Shown piece after piece: positions 22,771-33,245 of a stretch of DNA of 64,000 bases. The notes below the pieces were generated by a model. That model was not told the origin of the DNA. It saw only the letters and a program-made list of their open reading frames with translations, and searched no databases. Source of the DNA: Tetracentron sinense (Eukaryota > Streptophyta > Magnoliopsida > Trochodendrales > Trochodendraceae); contig CM026565.1 of assembly GCA_015143295.1 (NCBI GenBank), forward strand, positions 25,304,052 to 25,368,051, written 5' to 3'. The stretch's first letter is position 1, and each line of letters begins with the position of its first letter. The translations under genes were made by a program, and so were the position numbers.

Positions 22771-22923
22771 GAGTACGGATGGGCAACAGCGCTAACTGTT
22801 GCCCGGTTGTGTCTACAAAAACATGGGGCCATCTATGTTGTTTGGAGCCTACCCTATTGAATATAGCCCATGTTTTCGCAGACACAACGCGGCAATAGCT
22901 AGCACTGTTGCCCATCCGAACTC
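22771..22923. mobile_element. Short foldback MITE
   Basis: The left arm GAGTACGGATGGGCAACAGC and the right arm (reverse complement GAGTTCGGATGGGCAACAGT) pair for about 60 bp with a central loop of about 30 bp. Flanks CTTTTTTTG and GCTTTTTTG are alike and may be a target duplication. No coding capacity; a small-RNA-forming hairpin is possible. Confidence 0.7.
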
Positions 22924-22964
22924 GCTTTTTTGTTAGGCTTAAAGTATATGCATGACTTTCGGTG

Positions 22965-23449
22965 GTGCAGCACTCAAGCCAAGCTAATTCGTTGGATTCG
23001 ACTCTGCTTGTTTGAGTCAAGTTTAAGCTTGAATAAATTAAGCCGGGTTTTATTTGAACTTGAATGTTTAAACAAGTCAAGCTCAAGCCAAACCCTGTTT
23101 GATTTGGGTTATTTATGGTTCGGTTTGGCTTGAAATATATATATACATATATATTATTTTTTTGATAATGTTATTTCTATTATTATAAAATAATTTTTTA
23201 ACTTTCTTTATCATAGATTAAAATACTTTTTATTTTTTAATAATAGCATAAAATGTTAAGAAGTTAAAAGCAAAAACTCTAAACTAACTCTCTACTCTTT
23301 GGAGCAAATGACTATTCTTAAATTTTATTTTTGTATATAAATGTATTAAGTTTTTGTACTTTCATGTATTATATTTTATCAATAAACACATTTATAAAAA
23401 ATCGTGTAAAATCAAACAAATAAATTCATGAATCAAGCTTGAGTCAACC
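22965..23449. repeat. AT-rich repeat with CAAGCTTGAG-type ends
   Basis: CAAGCCAAGCTAATTCG-like sequence on the left and AATCAAGCTTGAGTCAAC on the right enclose AT-rich DNA with an ATATATATACATATATAT run. It resembles the GAGCTCGAG-rich hAT MITEs at 27949 and 43952 but lacks clear ends. Confidence 0.35.
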
Positions 23450-24589
23450 TGTAATGACTCGAAATTTTACTATAGTAAAATTATACGTTTATGGATCCTT
23501 AATTGAGGCTAATTAGTTAAGTGTTTGTTAAATTGGTGAAAAGTGGGTTTTGTTCGGGATTTGATACTACTGATGAAACTTCAATATTTTTCCTCGAAAG
23601 TTGTACACTATATACGGGTCAACTATCTAAACGATCACCCGTCGTACCAATTATATCGTGTATCGATTCGCGAGAGCACATGGGTCTTGAATGTAAGAAA
23701 ATCGAAAAAACTAGGAAATTTACAAATTTTCGAATTCAGTTGGGACTTAATAATTGTTAGGGATTTTAATAGAAATCCGTCAAACTGAAGAAATTGCAGT
23801 ATGTTTTGTGTCTGAAATCAAGAAATTAGCAAGTTTTGTAGTTTTCTTTCGAACTTACTTTTTACAGTTAAAATGTAATATTTTTCTCCAAAATTTTTAT
23901 GGCAGGTGTTGGACTACCCCTAGTTTGATCACCTAAAGTTTCGTCAATATCGGATGTCATGAATTAGGGTTTCGGAGGCCATATGCGCAACAGAAAGTCA
24001 GAAATAAGTCAAATAGTCAAACCATTGACTTGGTCAACTGGATCATTAATGATGATCATGTGCATGGCACATGACCTTGCCCTATGAAAGAGGGACCAAC
24101 CCCCCCCCCCTTTTGCTCACAGTAGAGTTCAGCTAGCCAAACACCCTTTCTAGAGAGAGAAAGTCTAGAGAGAGAGAGGAGAGAGAAAGAAGAGAGAAGA
24201 AAAGCGGAAGCTATCTTGGGATAGTTCGATACTCCCAACGCGTTTGCAGCGTCCGATTTCTTCCCCGACTTGTGTGTTTATGACGAACAAGCGCACGTCT
24301 CGAAACTTGATATCACCATAGAGGATTCAGCTTCTTCTTTTTTTGTTGTAAAATAAATTACAGCTCTGTCGCTCATGATTGGATCCAAGATCTTCGAGAT
24401 GCTTGCCATTTCTTAAACCCTAAATCACTAGTGTTTTTGTATTAATTTTTCTGTAGAAGTTAAGTTCAATCTAAATCAAATTGTGTCATAGTTTAAGGTC
24501 ATATATGATGTCATGTTGTTATTATAACCGTTAGTCCAAAGTAATTTGCTAGCAAGTGCGCATACGCTAATCCACTGTGTGCACACTCA
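23450..24589 (+). mobile_element. Possible solo LTR, Ty3/gypsy-like
   Basis: Starts TGTAATGACTCGAAATTTTA, a common opening of plant gypsy-type LTRs, and may end CACACTCA at 24589. The five flanking bases are CAACC and CAACA (four of five match). No internal coding region or second LTR is seen, so it would be a solo LTR made by recombination, and old. The right boundary is uncertain. Confidence 0.35.
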
Positions 24590-24761
24590 CAACAAAACCA
24601 CCAAATCAGCATTTTCTAAACTATAAGGAGAAATGCAGTAACCTTAGGGTTTTGCAAGCCCAATAGTATTTTCCTCGTCCAAATTATATTGCTCATATTT
24701 CGTTATTTTATGATGCACGTGAGAGCAAGGGGAAGGAGTTAACGACACCTGATTGAACTCG

Positions 24762-25071
24762 CTAGTGGCACATGCAATGCATGTGAGAGCGATGGGAAGG
24801 AGTTAACCACAGTTAATAGGAATTAAAAGGAACACGTGTTAACACACGGGTGTGATTGAACTCTCCCCGAAGTCAATTGCGATCGGCTATGATTCTAAAT
24901 AGATAGATGGCAAGGGGTAGTTTAGGAATTAAAGTAAAACATTAAATCAAAGGCAAGGCTCGTTTGAGAATTAAAGTAAAACTTTAAATCAATGTTTTGT
25001 TTTTATATAAGGGTAATTTGAGAATTTCGGAAAAATATCTATGCATGCCTCTCGCATTATAATAGTAAAGA
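24762..25071 (-). mobile_element. Short non-autonomous Helitron
   Basis: Minus orientation: 5' end TCTTTACTATTATAATGCG at 25071 after an A, and 3' hairpin CACATGCATTGCATGTG then CCACTAG at 24762. The right flank is a TA repeat. It carries one reverse module (GTTAACCACAGTTAATAGG) and a border-type stem (GATTGAACTC). A partial second copy of the 3' part precedes it at about 24712-24761. Confidence 0.6.
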
Positions 25072-25475
25072 TATATATATTATTTTTAAAACATTTAATA
25101 AATAATTAATTGATTATTAAATAAAAAAATTTAGAAAAAACAAATTTAGTAAAAAGAATATTTAAATTTTTTTGAGGAAAAAATAATTTCTTTTAAAAGT
25201 TTTAGGAGAAAATACATTTACACCCTGAGGTTTGACAAAAATACACATGGACCCCTCAGGTTTCAGAAAATACATTAGGTACTTCTACTTTTCAAAATAA
25301 TGACACTTACACTCCTTTCATCAGTTCACCGTTAGTCAATGACAGAATGGTGATGTCATGTGATAAAGTGGTATAAACTACAAAAATTGTCATCTCTACT
25401 AAAATTATCATTTTTCACTTTTCTCATGTACGATACAAAATTGCCCTCATTTTTAAATGAAGTCAAATCCTCTAA

Positions 25476-25510
25476 GGTGATAATCGGATTTGACAAATCC
25501 GATTATCACC
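25476..25510. repeat. 35-bp palindrome, left border
   Basis: Seventeen-base arm GGTGATAATCGGATTTG, one central A, and an exact complementary arm. It lies directly outside the forward module in the left arm of the long-TIR element. Confidence 0.9.
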
Positions 25511-25986
25511 CCTTGAAGTAGTCGCGTGTCCCTTTTGACACCCCTTAATTGTGGTTAAGATTCATTCACCCCTATGGTTCACTCACCCATCCACGTGTCC
25601 CTTTTCTATCATATTATATTTTTTTAATTAAAAAATATTTTGAAGAATTTTTTAATATTAAAAAAATTAATAATTAAAAAAAAAACCAAGGATAGGCGGG
25701 TGAACCCTAAGGTTGGGTGAATCTATCCCCATCTAAGGGGTGTCAAAAAGGACACGTGGCCATCCCTAAGGTTCACCCACCCATCCTTGGTTTTTTTTTT
25801 TTAATATTAATTCTTTTTTCTAATATTTTAATATTAAAAAGCCTTAAAAATAGTTTTTAAATTCAAAAAAAAATAAAAATTAATATGGTAGAAAAGGGAC
25901 ACGTGGATGGGTGAGTGAATCCTAGGGGTGGGTAAATATTAATCACAGTTAAGGGTTGTCTAAAGGGACAAGTGGCTACTTCAAGA

Positions 25987-26021
25987 GGTGATAACCGGAT
26001 TTGTCAAATCCGGTTATCACC
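25987..26021. repeat. 35-bp palindrome, right border
   Basis: Seventeen-base arm GGTGATAACCGGATTTG, one central T, and an exact complementary arm. It differs from the left palindrome at one base pair, changed on both strands of the stem, and at the centre. Confidence 0.9.
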
Positions 26022-26379
26022 GTAGAGGATTTGGCTTCATTTAAAAATGAGGGGGCAATTTTGTATATGAGAAAAGTGGAAAATGAAACTTTAGTAGAAA
26101 GGGCATTTTTGGTAGTTTATACTATTTTATCACATTACATAACCATTTTGTCAATTGACTAGCGGTTAACTGATGGAAGGGGTGTAAGTGTCATTATTTT
26201 GGAAAGTAGGAGTACCTAATGTATTTTCTGAAACCTGAGGGGGTTTATGTGTATTTTCGTCAAATCTAGGGGTGAAATGTATTTTCTCCTAAAAAATATT
26301 AACTTTAAGAGCTAATTTATTTTTATCGAGTTAAATATATTTTTTCTAAAAACTAAAGTTAGATTGTTGAATCTTATAG

Positions 26380-26800
26380 GTTAGTAAATCTTAACCACAA
26401 TTAATATGAATTAAAAGGGACATGTGTTGACATGAGAGTGCAGTTAAACTCGAGGAGATTTCAATCGCAATTGATTGTGATCCAGTATGTAAATTCAGAG
26501 ATCGAATCATAGCCAATCACAATTGAATTCGGGAAGAGTTTAATTGCACTCACAGGTCAACATGTGTCCCCTTAACCCCTATTAACTATGGTTAGGATTC
26601 ACTAACCCTTTGGGTTCAACAATCTTACCTTAGTTTAAAAATAATTAACCTTAGGGTTAAGAATTTTTAACCATAGGATTAATTTTTAAATTTTTTTCTA
26701 AAAATTGAACTCCGCTCTAAGAGTTAGTGAGTCTCTATCTAAAATTAAATGGGGGGGGTTAAAAGGACACGTGTTGATCTTTGGGTGCGATTGGTCAATG
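26380..26800. repeat. Inverted modules with border stems
   Basis: Reverse module near 26385 (CTTAACCACAATTAATATG), border-like stems near 26440 and 26525 (AATTGAATTCGGGAAGAG), forward module near 26560 (TATTAACTATGGTTAGGA) and another reverse copy near 26740. The whole forms a diverged palindrome centred at about 26490. Confidence 0.5.
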
Positions 26801-27773
26801 GCGATTGGCTGTGATCGATCTCTGAATTCAATTCGGATGGGACAACGAAATGGTTGACAGAGATTCAGTGGCTTGTCTGATAATTTAGGCAATAAATAGG
26901 GGCATTTAATTGAAAGTCATCATTTCTACTAGGACTAGCAAGAACACGAATGAATGGCCAGTTTTAATAGCGGCAGTTCTGGAATTTCGATTGTGTGAGC
27001 TCCCGTTCTCGAGTTGCAGAAAGAGGAGAAGCTCTCTAGGCTTCTTCTCCCACAAGGGTTTTGTTCATGGAGATCCATCTTTTATCCAATCAAGGTTAAT
27101 TCTCTTTAAATTCCATTTTCTTTGGAAATGATGCAGGTTTTGATGTTATATTTGGAAAATAACTCAGATTTATTCTCTTACATTCCATCTCTGTTCGAAA
27201 CCATGCAGGTTTTGATGACACCTTTTGAAGATAACTCAACTTTCTGTTTGTAATTTCAGTTCTCAATTTCATGTTCTTAGGAGATTGTGATTGTGTTTTC
27301 TTCTTGGGTTCAGTCAAAAATGGATTAATTACTAGTTTAATTTGTGGGTTATTTGGTTGACTGCAACAGTAGAGAGATCCAAACAACTCTGCTGCTTTTA
27401 ATCGGATAATTTTAATGCAAACCTTAGAAAAATTTGGGAGATGTTTTGTGTTTTATGCATATATGTACTTGGGACTATTTGAATGGAGAGATAGAACATA
27501 AAGCAAATATCTTGATAAGAGCTTGTAGGGACACTAGCTAAGAACTTAGGAGGCAGTAAAGAAACCAGTTCTAGTTCTACTGTACTTTTTCTTTTAGGAT
27601 CAAAATACCCCATATTCTTGTATCTGTTGTTTGCCCTTCAGTTTTGAACCAAGAAACCACCTAACTGGTTTTGGTCTCCATATGAGCATTTGATCTTGGT
27701 ATGTTTCAAAGCAACGATTGCTCGGATCACACTTCCCCCCGTGAAGAAGCAATTTCCCGGGCATTCATCCAAT

Positions 27774-30133
27774 ATGGCTAATCTTGAGGAAGGCAAGTTG
27801 CTTCTCTCTCATCTCCTTTTTGTGCTTTATGTTGTTTTGTTTTCCTAATTTGTCCATAGGAGGGGGGTGGGGAAGCAAAGCTTGCACCTTTGGTGGTGTG
27901 AGTATTCCACCACATGTTTGATTCGTGATCAAGTCTGAGGGGTGTGATTAGGGGTGGTTATTGAACAAAATGTTAGTGAACTACTCAGGCTCGGCTTGTT
28001 AAAAGATCAAGTATCGTTCATTTATTTAGTAAACGAGCCGAGCATGAACACCATTTTCGAACTCGTTTGGTAAACGAGCCGAGCTTGAACACACCCCTAC
28101 TCAGCTCGATAAAAGCTTGATTCGATTATATATACAAATTAACCTACTAAAATATTTAAAATATACTTATTTCATTTAAATATTAAAATTAAGTAGTACA
28201 TAATGTATTTTATATGATAAGAATACCATTTATATAATTATAATCTTATACTAAAATTTTTGTTACAACCGTGATTTCTTTGCCTAGGATAATAAAGTGA
28301 ATTTTTTTACCTAATAAAATAGTTAAATCTAATAAAACAAGCTGCTCATGAATTGCTCATGGTCGGCTTGAGTTCGGTTAGTAAGGTTCGAACTCGTTTA
28401 TTTAATAAACAAGTCAAGCTTGAACATGATTTCCTAGCTTGTTTAAAAAACGAACAAGCTTTAACACACCACTACTCGGCTCGGCTCGGCTCGATATCCC
28501 CCCTAGGTGTGATGGTGAAATATCCACCCGTTTGTTAACCTAGAACATATTCTAACCATACTAATTGTGGTTGTGATCTAACAGTATATCTTGAACCGAA
28601 AAAAAAGGAGGGGGTGGGGGGCAACAACATTTCCTAAGAGACTTCATAATCAACAAAGAAACAACTTAATGTGATTCTTTCTAAGCAACTCTGTCCCTGG
28701 TCCATTTGACGTTCTCCAAAATTATACTTTTACCCTTGGGGATTTCAAGCTTGCTGCTGTAATATCAGGTTTACAATTCGGGCGTGGATGGAATCTGTCT
28801 AGACTTATCTTAGGCAATTAGTTATACAAGTCACTTCTCCTTTTGTTAATGATGGGATCGTTTGTGACGGTCAATTTGCAAGGATAGGGTAAATTATTCT
28901 TCTACTAATAATCTAGTAAGATTTTGTTGATTTGTTCATTTTATATCGGTTAATACTTATGTCATACTTCAAAGTATACCGATTATCAAGAGGATATGTT
29001 AATGCTCCACCCTTCCCCCAGTGATTGTTTATTTGTGATTTTATTGGTTTAATTTAGGGGAAACTGCACAAGAGGCCTCACCGGGAGATTCAGAACCCTC
29101 TGTTTCAGTGTGGAGCAAGATTTCCACACTTAGTACCATAGCTTGGGAAACATACAGAAGAAAACCAATCTCATATTGGATTCTACTAGGTCTAAGCAGT
29201 GCAGCAATGCTTGTGGCTTTTCCTGCTTCCAGCCTTCTATCTCGTCTCTATTTTGCGAATGGGGGCAAGAGCAAGTGGATCATCTCATGGGTGGCAGTTG
29301 CAGGGTGGCCTCTAACTGCTCTTTTCTTAGTTCCTGTGTACTTCCGTAAAGTTCGGCCCACTCCTCTTACTTTCAAACTCACTCTATCTTATATTGTCTT
29401 GGGCTTCTTAAGTGCTGCTGACAATTTTATGTATGCATGGGCATATGCTTACCTCCCAGCATCAACTGCTTCTCTTCTGGCAGCATCATCCCTTGTGTTT
29501 TCTGCACTGTTTGGGTATTTTATAGTGAAAAACAAAATGGACGGATCCACTGTAAATGCCATCGTGATTATCTCTGCAGCCATGGCTATCATTGCGCTGG
29601 ATTCAAGCTCAGACAGATATAGCAATGTCAGTAACAGACAATATGCCCTGGGGTTTATAATGGACATTATGGGATCAGCTCTCCATGGTCTTATCTTTGC
29701 TCTTTCAGAGTTAGTTTTCGTGAAGTTATTGGGGAGAAGATCTTTCCATGTTGTGTTGGAGCAGCAGGTCATGGTTTCATTTTTTGCTTTTGTGTTTACC
29801 ACAATTGGGGTTATTGTGAATAGAGATTTCCAAGCAATGAAGACTGAAGCTAGAGATTTCAAGAATGGTGAAACCTCATACTATATGGTTCTCTTCTGGG
29901 GTGCCATTACTTTTCAGCTGGGTGTTTTGGGAGGCACTGCTGTTCTTTATTTGGCTTCCACTGTGCTGGCTGGTGTTCTTAATGCAATAAGGGTACCTCT
30001 CACAAGCATTGCAGCTGTTGTCTTGTTTAACGACCCCATGAGCGGTTTCAAGATCCTCTCATTGATCGTTACCTTTTGGGGATTTGGATCGTATATTTAT
30101 GGCAATTACTCTGTGAGTAAAGTATCTGCTTAA
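27774..30133 (+). CDS. Purine permease (PUP10/21-like), two coding exons
   Basis: Coding exons 27774-27792 and 29058-30133 give a 364-residue protein (start MANLEEGETAQEASPG). ATG at 27774 is in good plant context (AATATGGCT). Exon 1 ends GAGGAAG and the intron starts GCAAGT and ends TTTAATTTAG: a GC-AG intron that keeps frame exactly (19 + 1076 bases). A GT donor 4 bases on would break the frame. The protein has about ten hydrophobic helices of the drug/metabolite transporter fold, with PUP hallmarks (KPISYWILLGLSSAAM, PLTSIAAVVLFNDPMSG, FWGFGSYIYG). PUPs are proton-coupled membrane carriers of purines, cytokinins and related compounds; the substrate here is unknown. Length is normal for the family. 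A transcribed leader probably starts near 26.95-27.1 kb. AATAAA is at 30391-30396. Confidence 0.88.
27949..28505. mobile_element. hAT-type MITE inside the permease intron
   Basis: Starts TAGGGGTGGTTATTGAAC and ends CGATATCCCCCCTA, with a perfect 8-bp target duplication GGTGTGAT (27941-27948 and 28506-28513). The interior is AT-rich between GCTCGGCTCG / CGAGCCGAGC-rich arms. It accounts for nearly half of the 1265-bp intron. Confidence 0.85.
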
Positions 30134-30181
30134 ATATCAGTATGACAATTACTCTGAGTAAAGTATCTGCTTAAATATCAG
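30098..30181 (+). repeat. Tandem duplication across the permease stop codon
   Basis: TATGGCAATTACTCTGTGAG ... CTTAAATATCAG (30098-30140) is followed directly by a near copy (30141-30181). The copy repeats the last codons and TAA as 3' UTR, so the protein end is unchanged. Confidence 0.8.
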
Positions 30182-30390
30182 CTGTTTATATGTTATTATT
30201 ATTGTGATAGATCAATACACATGGGCAGTTCACTCCTTATGTCAGTTTCGTGTCATGCCTTTTTTTCTTCTGCAAGAATGTGTAAGTAAATGCATCCTAA
30301 TTCCTAACCACCAGGGGGTTGGTGTGCTGACCAGGACCACGCCTCATGATTCCCTTCCCCTTGTTGGCCATGTTAGAGTTTTTCAAATTA

Positions 30391-30396
30391 AATAAA
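30391..30396 (+). promoter_or_regulatory. Polyadenylation signal of the permease gene
   Basis: AATAAA about 258 bases after the stop codon, within a T-rich 3' region. Confidence 0.4.
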
Positions 30397-30849
30397 AACT
30401 CATGTGGTCCCATGCAATCCTTTGGTTTTCAAAACTCCAATTATATTGCTGTCAATTGAGAATATTAAAGTTAATGGGTCTCACTAAAGAAACGTGATCG
30501 AACAAAGACTTATAGGTGTTCTTAAATATAACAAACATGGTTGAAGTTGGCGATCGTTAGATCCTTTGTATGATTCCTCTCGGCCCTTGAATCTTATGAT
30601 GGGTTGGGTTTCAAGGATATATAAAGAAAGGGAAAGCCTCTCTTTTCTCTACCTAAGGAGAAGACTCCTTGCTTCGCAGTACAGAAAGTCTTGCATCATA
30701 TCGAAAAGAGAATAAGAATATTCCAACGAGTTGGTATGTGATTATCTCCATCAATCTCAATCTCTCTTGATTATGTATTCTAGAAAATCTAATTGCATGG
30801 TATAAATCAGATTTAAATAATATAGTTTAGGTTAACCATGTTATTTTTA

Positions 30850-30985
30850 ATCCCAACAAGCCACCCTCAGAGATTTATCCCTACTTGCCCGGTGTGTGGG
30901 ATGGAGGGGTCTCCATGTATCCGGGAGATTAATCGGGTGCTCTAAGAGGCCCGGACACCCTCATTACCCCCAAAAAATAATAATT
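30850..30985 (+). mobile_element. SINE 3' part
   Basis: Sequence such as CCCGGTGTGTGGGATGGAGG, GGGAGATTAATCGGGTGCTC and GAGGCCCGGACACCCTCATT followed by an A-rich AAAAAATAATAATTAATAAA tail is the standard 3' half of plant tRNA-derived SINEs. The promoter part is not clearly visible. Confidence 0.6.
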
Positions 30986-31379
30986 AATAAACGCATCCTC
31001 AAAAGGTATATTGTTTTCTTCTTTGATCGGCTAACTATTCATGAACACATACATTCTTGCATACTCTATACATGCACGAATGGAATTAATACATCATATA
31101 TGCATTACATACAATCATGCATCTGCCTATCCTTGCAAATGGTTCTCTCTCTCCCTATTTATCTATCTATTTTCTATCTAAACTTGACTTCTTGGCTTAA
31201 CTGCTGTTTTGTGCCCACAAAAAACTATGGAGCCTAGTGAAAATCAGCTTGAGATCGGGTGTAACCGAGCTGAGTGATGGGGGTGTTCAAGCTTCGCTCA
31301 TTAAATTACACAGGTGTTCAAGTTCAGCTCAAGCTTTTACAATCCATGTTCAAGCTCCATTTGTAAAAAAAAAAGCACG

Positions 31380-31560
31380 GATTTTGCTTAGTCTCAGTCG
31401 CAAATCTTCCAAAGACACATCTGGGGAGCTACAAAAGTCCAACATTCTCTGATTTTTACTTTTTAAATTGTTAATGAAACATCTCCACATGTTAACCCCA
31501 TCTTGTGTCTATGAAAAGTTTTGGAGTAAATGCGACTGGGACTAGCACTTCTCAAAAAAC
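31380..31560 (+). repeat. Dispersed repeat, copy 2
   Basis: Partner of 22590-22745: CTTCCAAAGACACATCTGGG ... TTAACCCCATCTTGTGTCTA ... GGGACTAGCACTTCTC. Shorter similarity is also seen at about 43760-43950. Confidence 0.55.
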
Positions 31561-32225
31561 ATTACAGGCTCGAGTCGCCGGGTACATGGAGACCCAAGCT
31601 CGTCTCATTAACCAATCAAGTTCGAACTCGAATTGTTTACTAAATAATATACGAGTTTTTTTACAAGTTGAGCTCGCCGGGGAAGGATTGCCAATGTGTA
31701 TTTTTTTGGACTCACGCGATCATGCAATGGGCTTATTACCCTTTCTGGATTAGAGCACAGCCATTTGCAATTGAATTCAAGAGAAATCAGTTATATATGT
31801 CACGGGTGAATTTGATGAGGAAAAAACAAGTGAGATATTTAAATTTAATTTATTTTCTTCTTCCAATCCACATCTCACACATGCAAATGAGACTGATCTG
31901 ATATAGTTTTGGTGTGGTTTTAGTGAATGGTTTGCTAAGTCTTTTTGTGAAATGATAGGCCCAGATGTTGACTTCCAAATTCACTGTGTAGCGACATGTG
32001 TTGCTATTTTTTCATAATGTCTTTATGACATTACTTCTTCCTCTGCGTCTGAGGCAAGCACTCTCTCTTGTTGGGCTGAGCTAACTTCAGCCCAAACTCA
32101 GAAAATCGGACTGGGGTGGGTCCGGCCCAGTGCCCTCCCAGGCTGAGTTCAAACGTGGTCTGGGTTCAGGCCTCCGGTTGATAGCAAACTCAGCCTGTAC
32201 TTTAGTATCAGAAACATAAGATCTA
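31561..32225. other. No gene seen
   Basis: Intergenic DNA. GCTCGAGTC/AGCTCG phrases at 31567-31680 and the GGGCTGAG-rich 32070-32180 recall decayed hAT MITEs, but no ends can be set. Confidence 0.35.
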
Positions 32226-32782
32226 AAGGCTCTGTTTGTTTGAGAGGAAAAGAGCAATAGTTGGCTCTACTGGCAAGGAGCGAACTATTGCTCTTCCTCG
32301 CTCTCACAAAGGCAACTCAACTACATTAGCTCTAGTTAATTTTTGTTTCTCTTATGGTTGAAATTTTGTTTATTTTATTTTTCTAAAAACCAAAGATAGA
32401 TGGGTGAGTCCTAAGGGTTAGTGAATCTTAACCATTGTTAAATGGAGTCAAAAGAGAGACGTGGTATTAAAATGAGACCAAAGACGCACCTCCTCACGTC
32501 ACCAATCGACGAGGTGATTATTTTCAGAGGAAAATAGGTGTGGGAAATCATTTCCAAGGGAAAAATTTTCCTTAAAGTGTTTGGTATCTTGGAAAATTAT
32601 TATAGAAAACTTTTCCCACGAGTTAATATTTTCCATGGCAAAAAATTTCCCTCAAACATGGAGGGAAGTAATTCCTTTGGAGAGACCTTTTACTAAGGTC
32701 TCCAAATAAAAACACGAATTCTCCCCAATACATATATATTTATTTTTTTAAAATAATTTTCCTTGCAAACAAACACGGCCGA
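32226..32782. mobile_element. MITE with GGCYSTGTTTGTTTG ends
   Basis: Left end GGCTCTGTTTGTTTGAGAGG and right end (reverse complement GGCCGTGTTTGTTTGCAAGG) are inverted copies. A reverse TTAACCRTGG module lies at about 32390-32465. No convincing target duplication, so the superfamily is unassigned. Confidence 0.55.
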
Positions 32783-32973
32783 AGGAAAAACAAGCCTACG
32801 TCAGTTAGTGGTGTAACCGTGGTAAAGTAAAAACAGAGATGAGCCCCAAGCTCGACTAGAGTAAAATCTGTGTAGCAACCATGGAGTCATGGGTTTGATT
32901 TTACTAGTACAGAAAACTGTGCAAAGTAAAAAAAGAGAAGTATATAATATAATCTCGCAAAAAAATACGAAAA

Positions 32974-33245
32974 AATGGCTATGTAAGCAGGGGCAGAATC
33001 AGGATTCTTTTGCACTGGACTAACAATGGGTTCGGTCGAAAATTTTATTTTGAGGGCCAAGTTCATGGGCCACCGTGCCTATTGTGTCTGTTTGAGTACG
33101 TAAAAATGGCTATGTAAGCAGGGGGCAGAATCAGCCACCGTGTCTATTTGTGTTAGTTTGTAAAGAATAATTTTTTTCTCAAAAATAGTTACTTAAAAAA
33201 GTGCAAAAACATATTCTCTAATATGTAAGCAGGGACACCAAGCGT
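32974..33245. repeat. Decayed CAGGGGC-type hAT ends, partly duplicated
   Basis: ATGGCTATGTAAGCAGGGGC and CAGAATCAG occur at about 32974-33003 and again at about 33104-33134, and TATGTAAGCAGGGAC at 33220. CAGGGGCAGAATCAGGATTC resembles the ends of the element at 56208. Confidence 0.45.

Larger units (their letters stand above)
25200..26294. mobile_element. Long-TIR (Mutator-like) element with palindromic borders inside
   Basis: TTTTAGGAGAAAATACATTT at 25200 and its inverted partner (ending ...TTTTCTCCTAAAA at 26294) begin arms of about 390 bp. Features shared by both arms in order are the ATACACATG block, the block ending in the ATGACACTTAC motif, TTTTTAAATGA next to a 35-bp palindrome (25476-25510 left, 25987-26021 right), and TTAACCRTGG modules. 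The centre (25610-25890) is AT-rich with further modules. No transposase and no obvious target duplication. The fold-back potential is very high. Confidence 0.7.

Noticed and set aside
27797-27798. Conventional GT donor four bases into the permease intron
   Set aside because: It would leave 23 coding bases and shift the conserved second exon out of frame; the GC donor keeps it.
29449-29862. 137-codon antisense frame in the permease
   Set aside because: Antisense shadow of transmembrane coding sequence.
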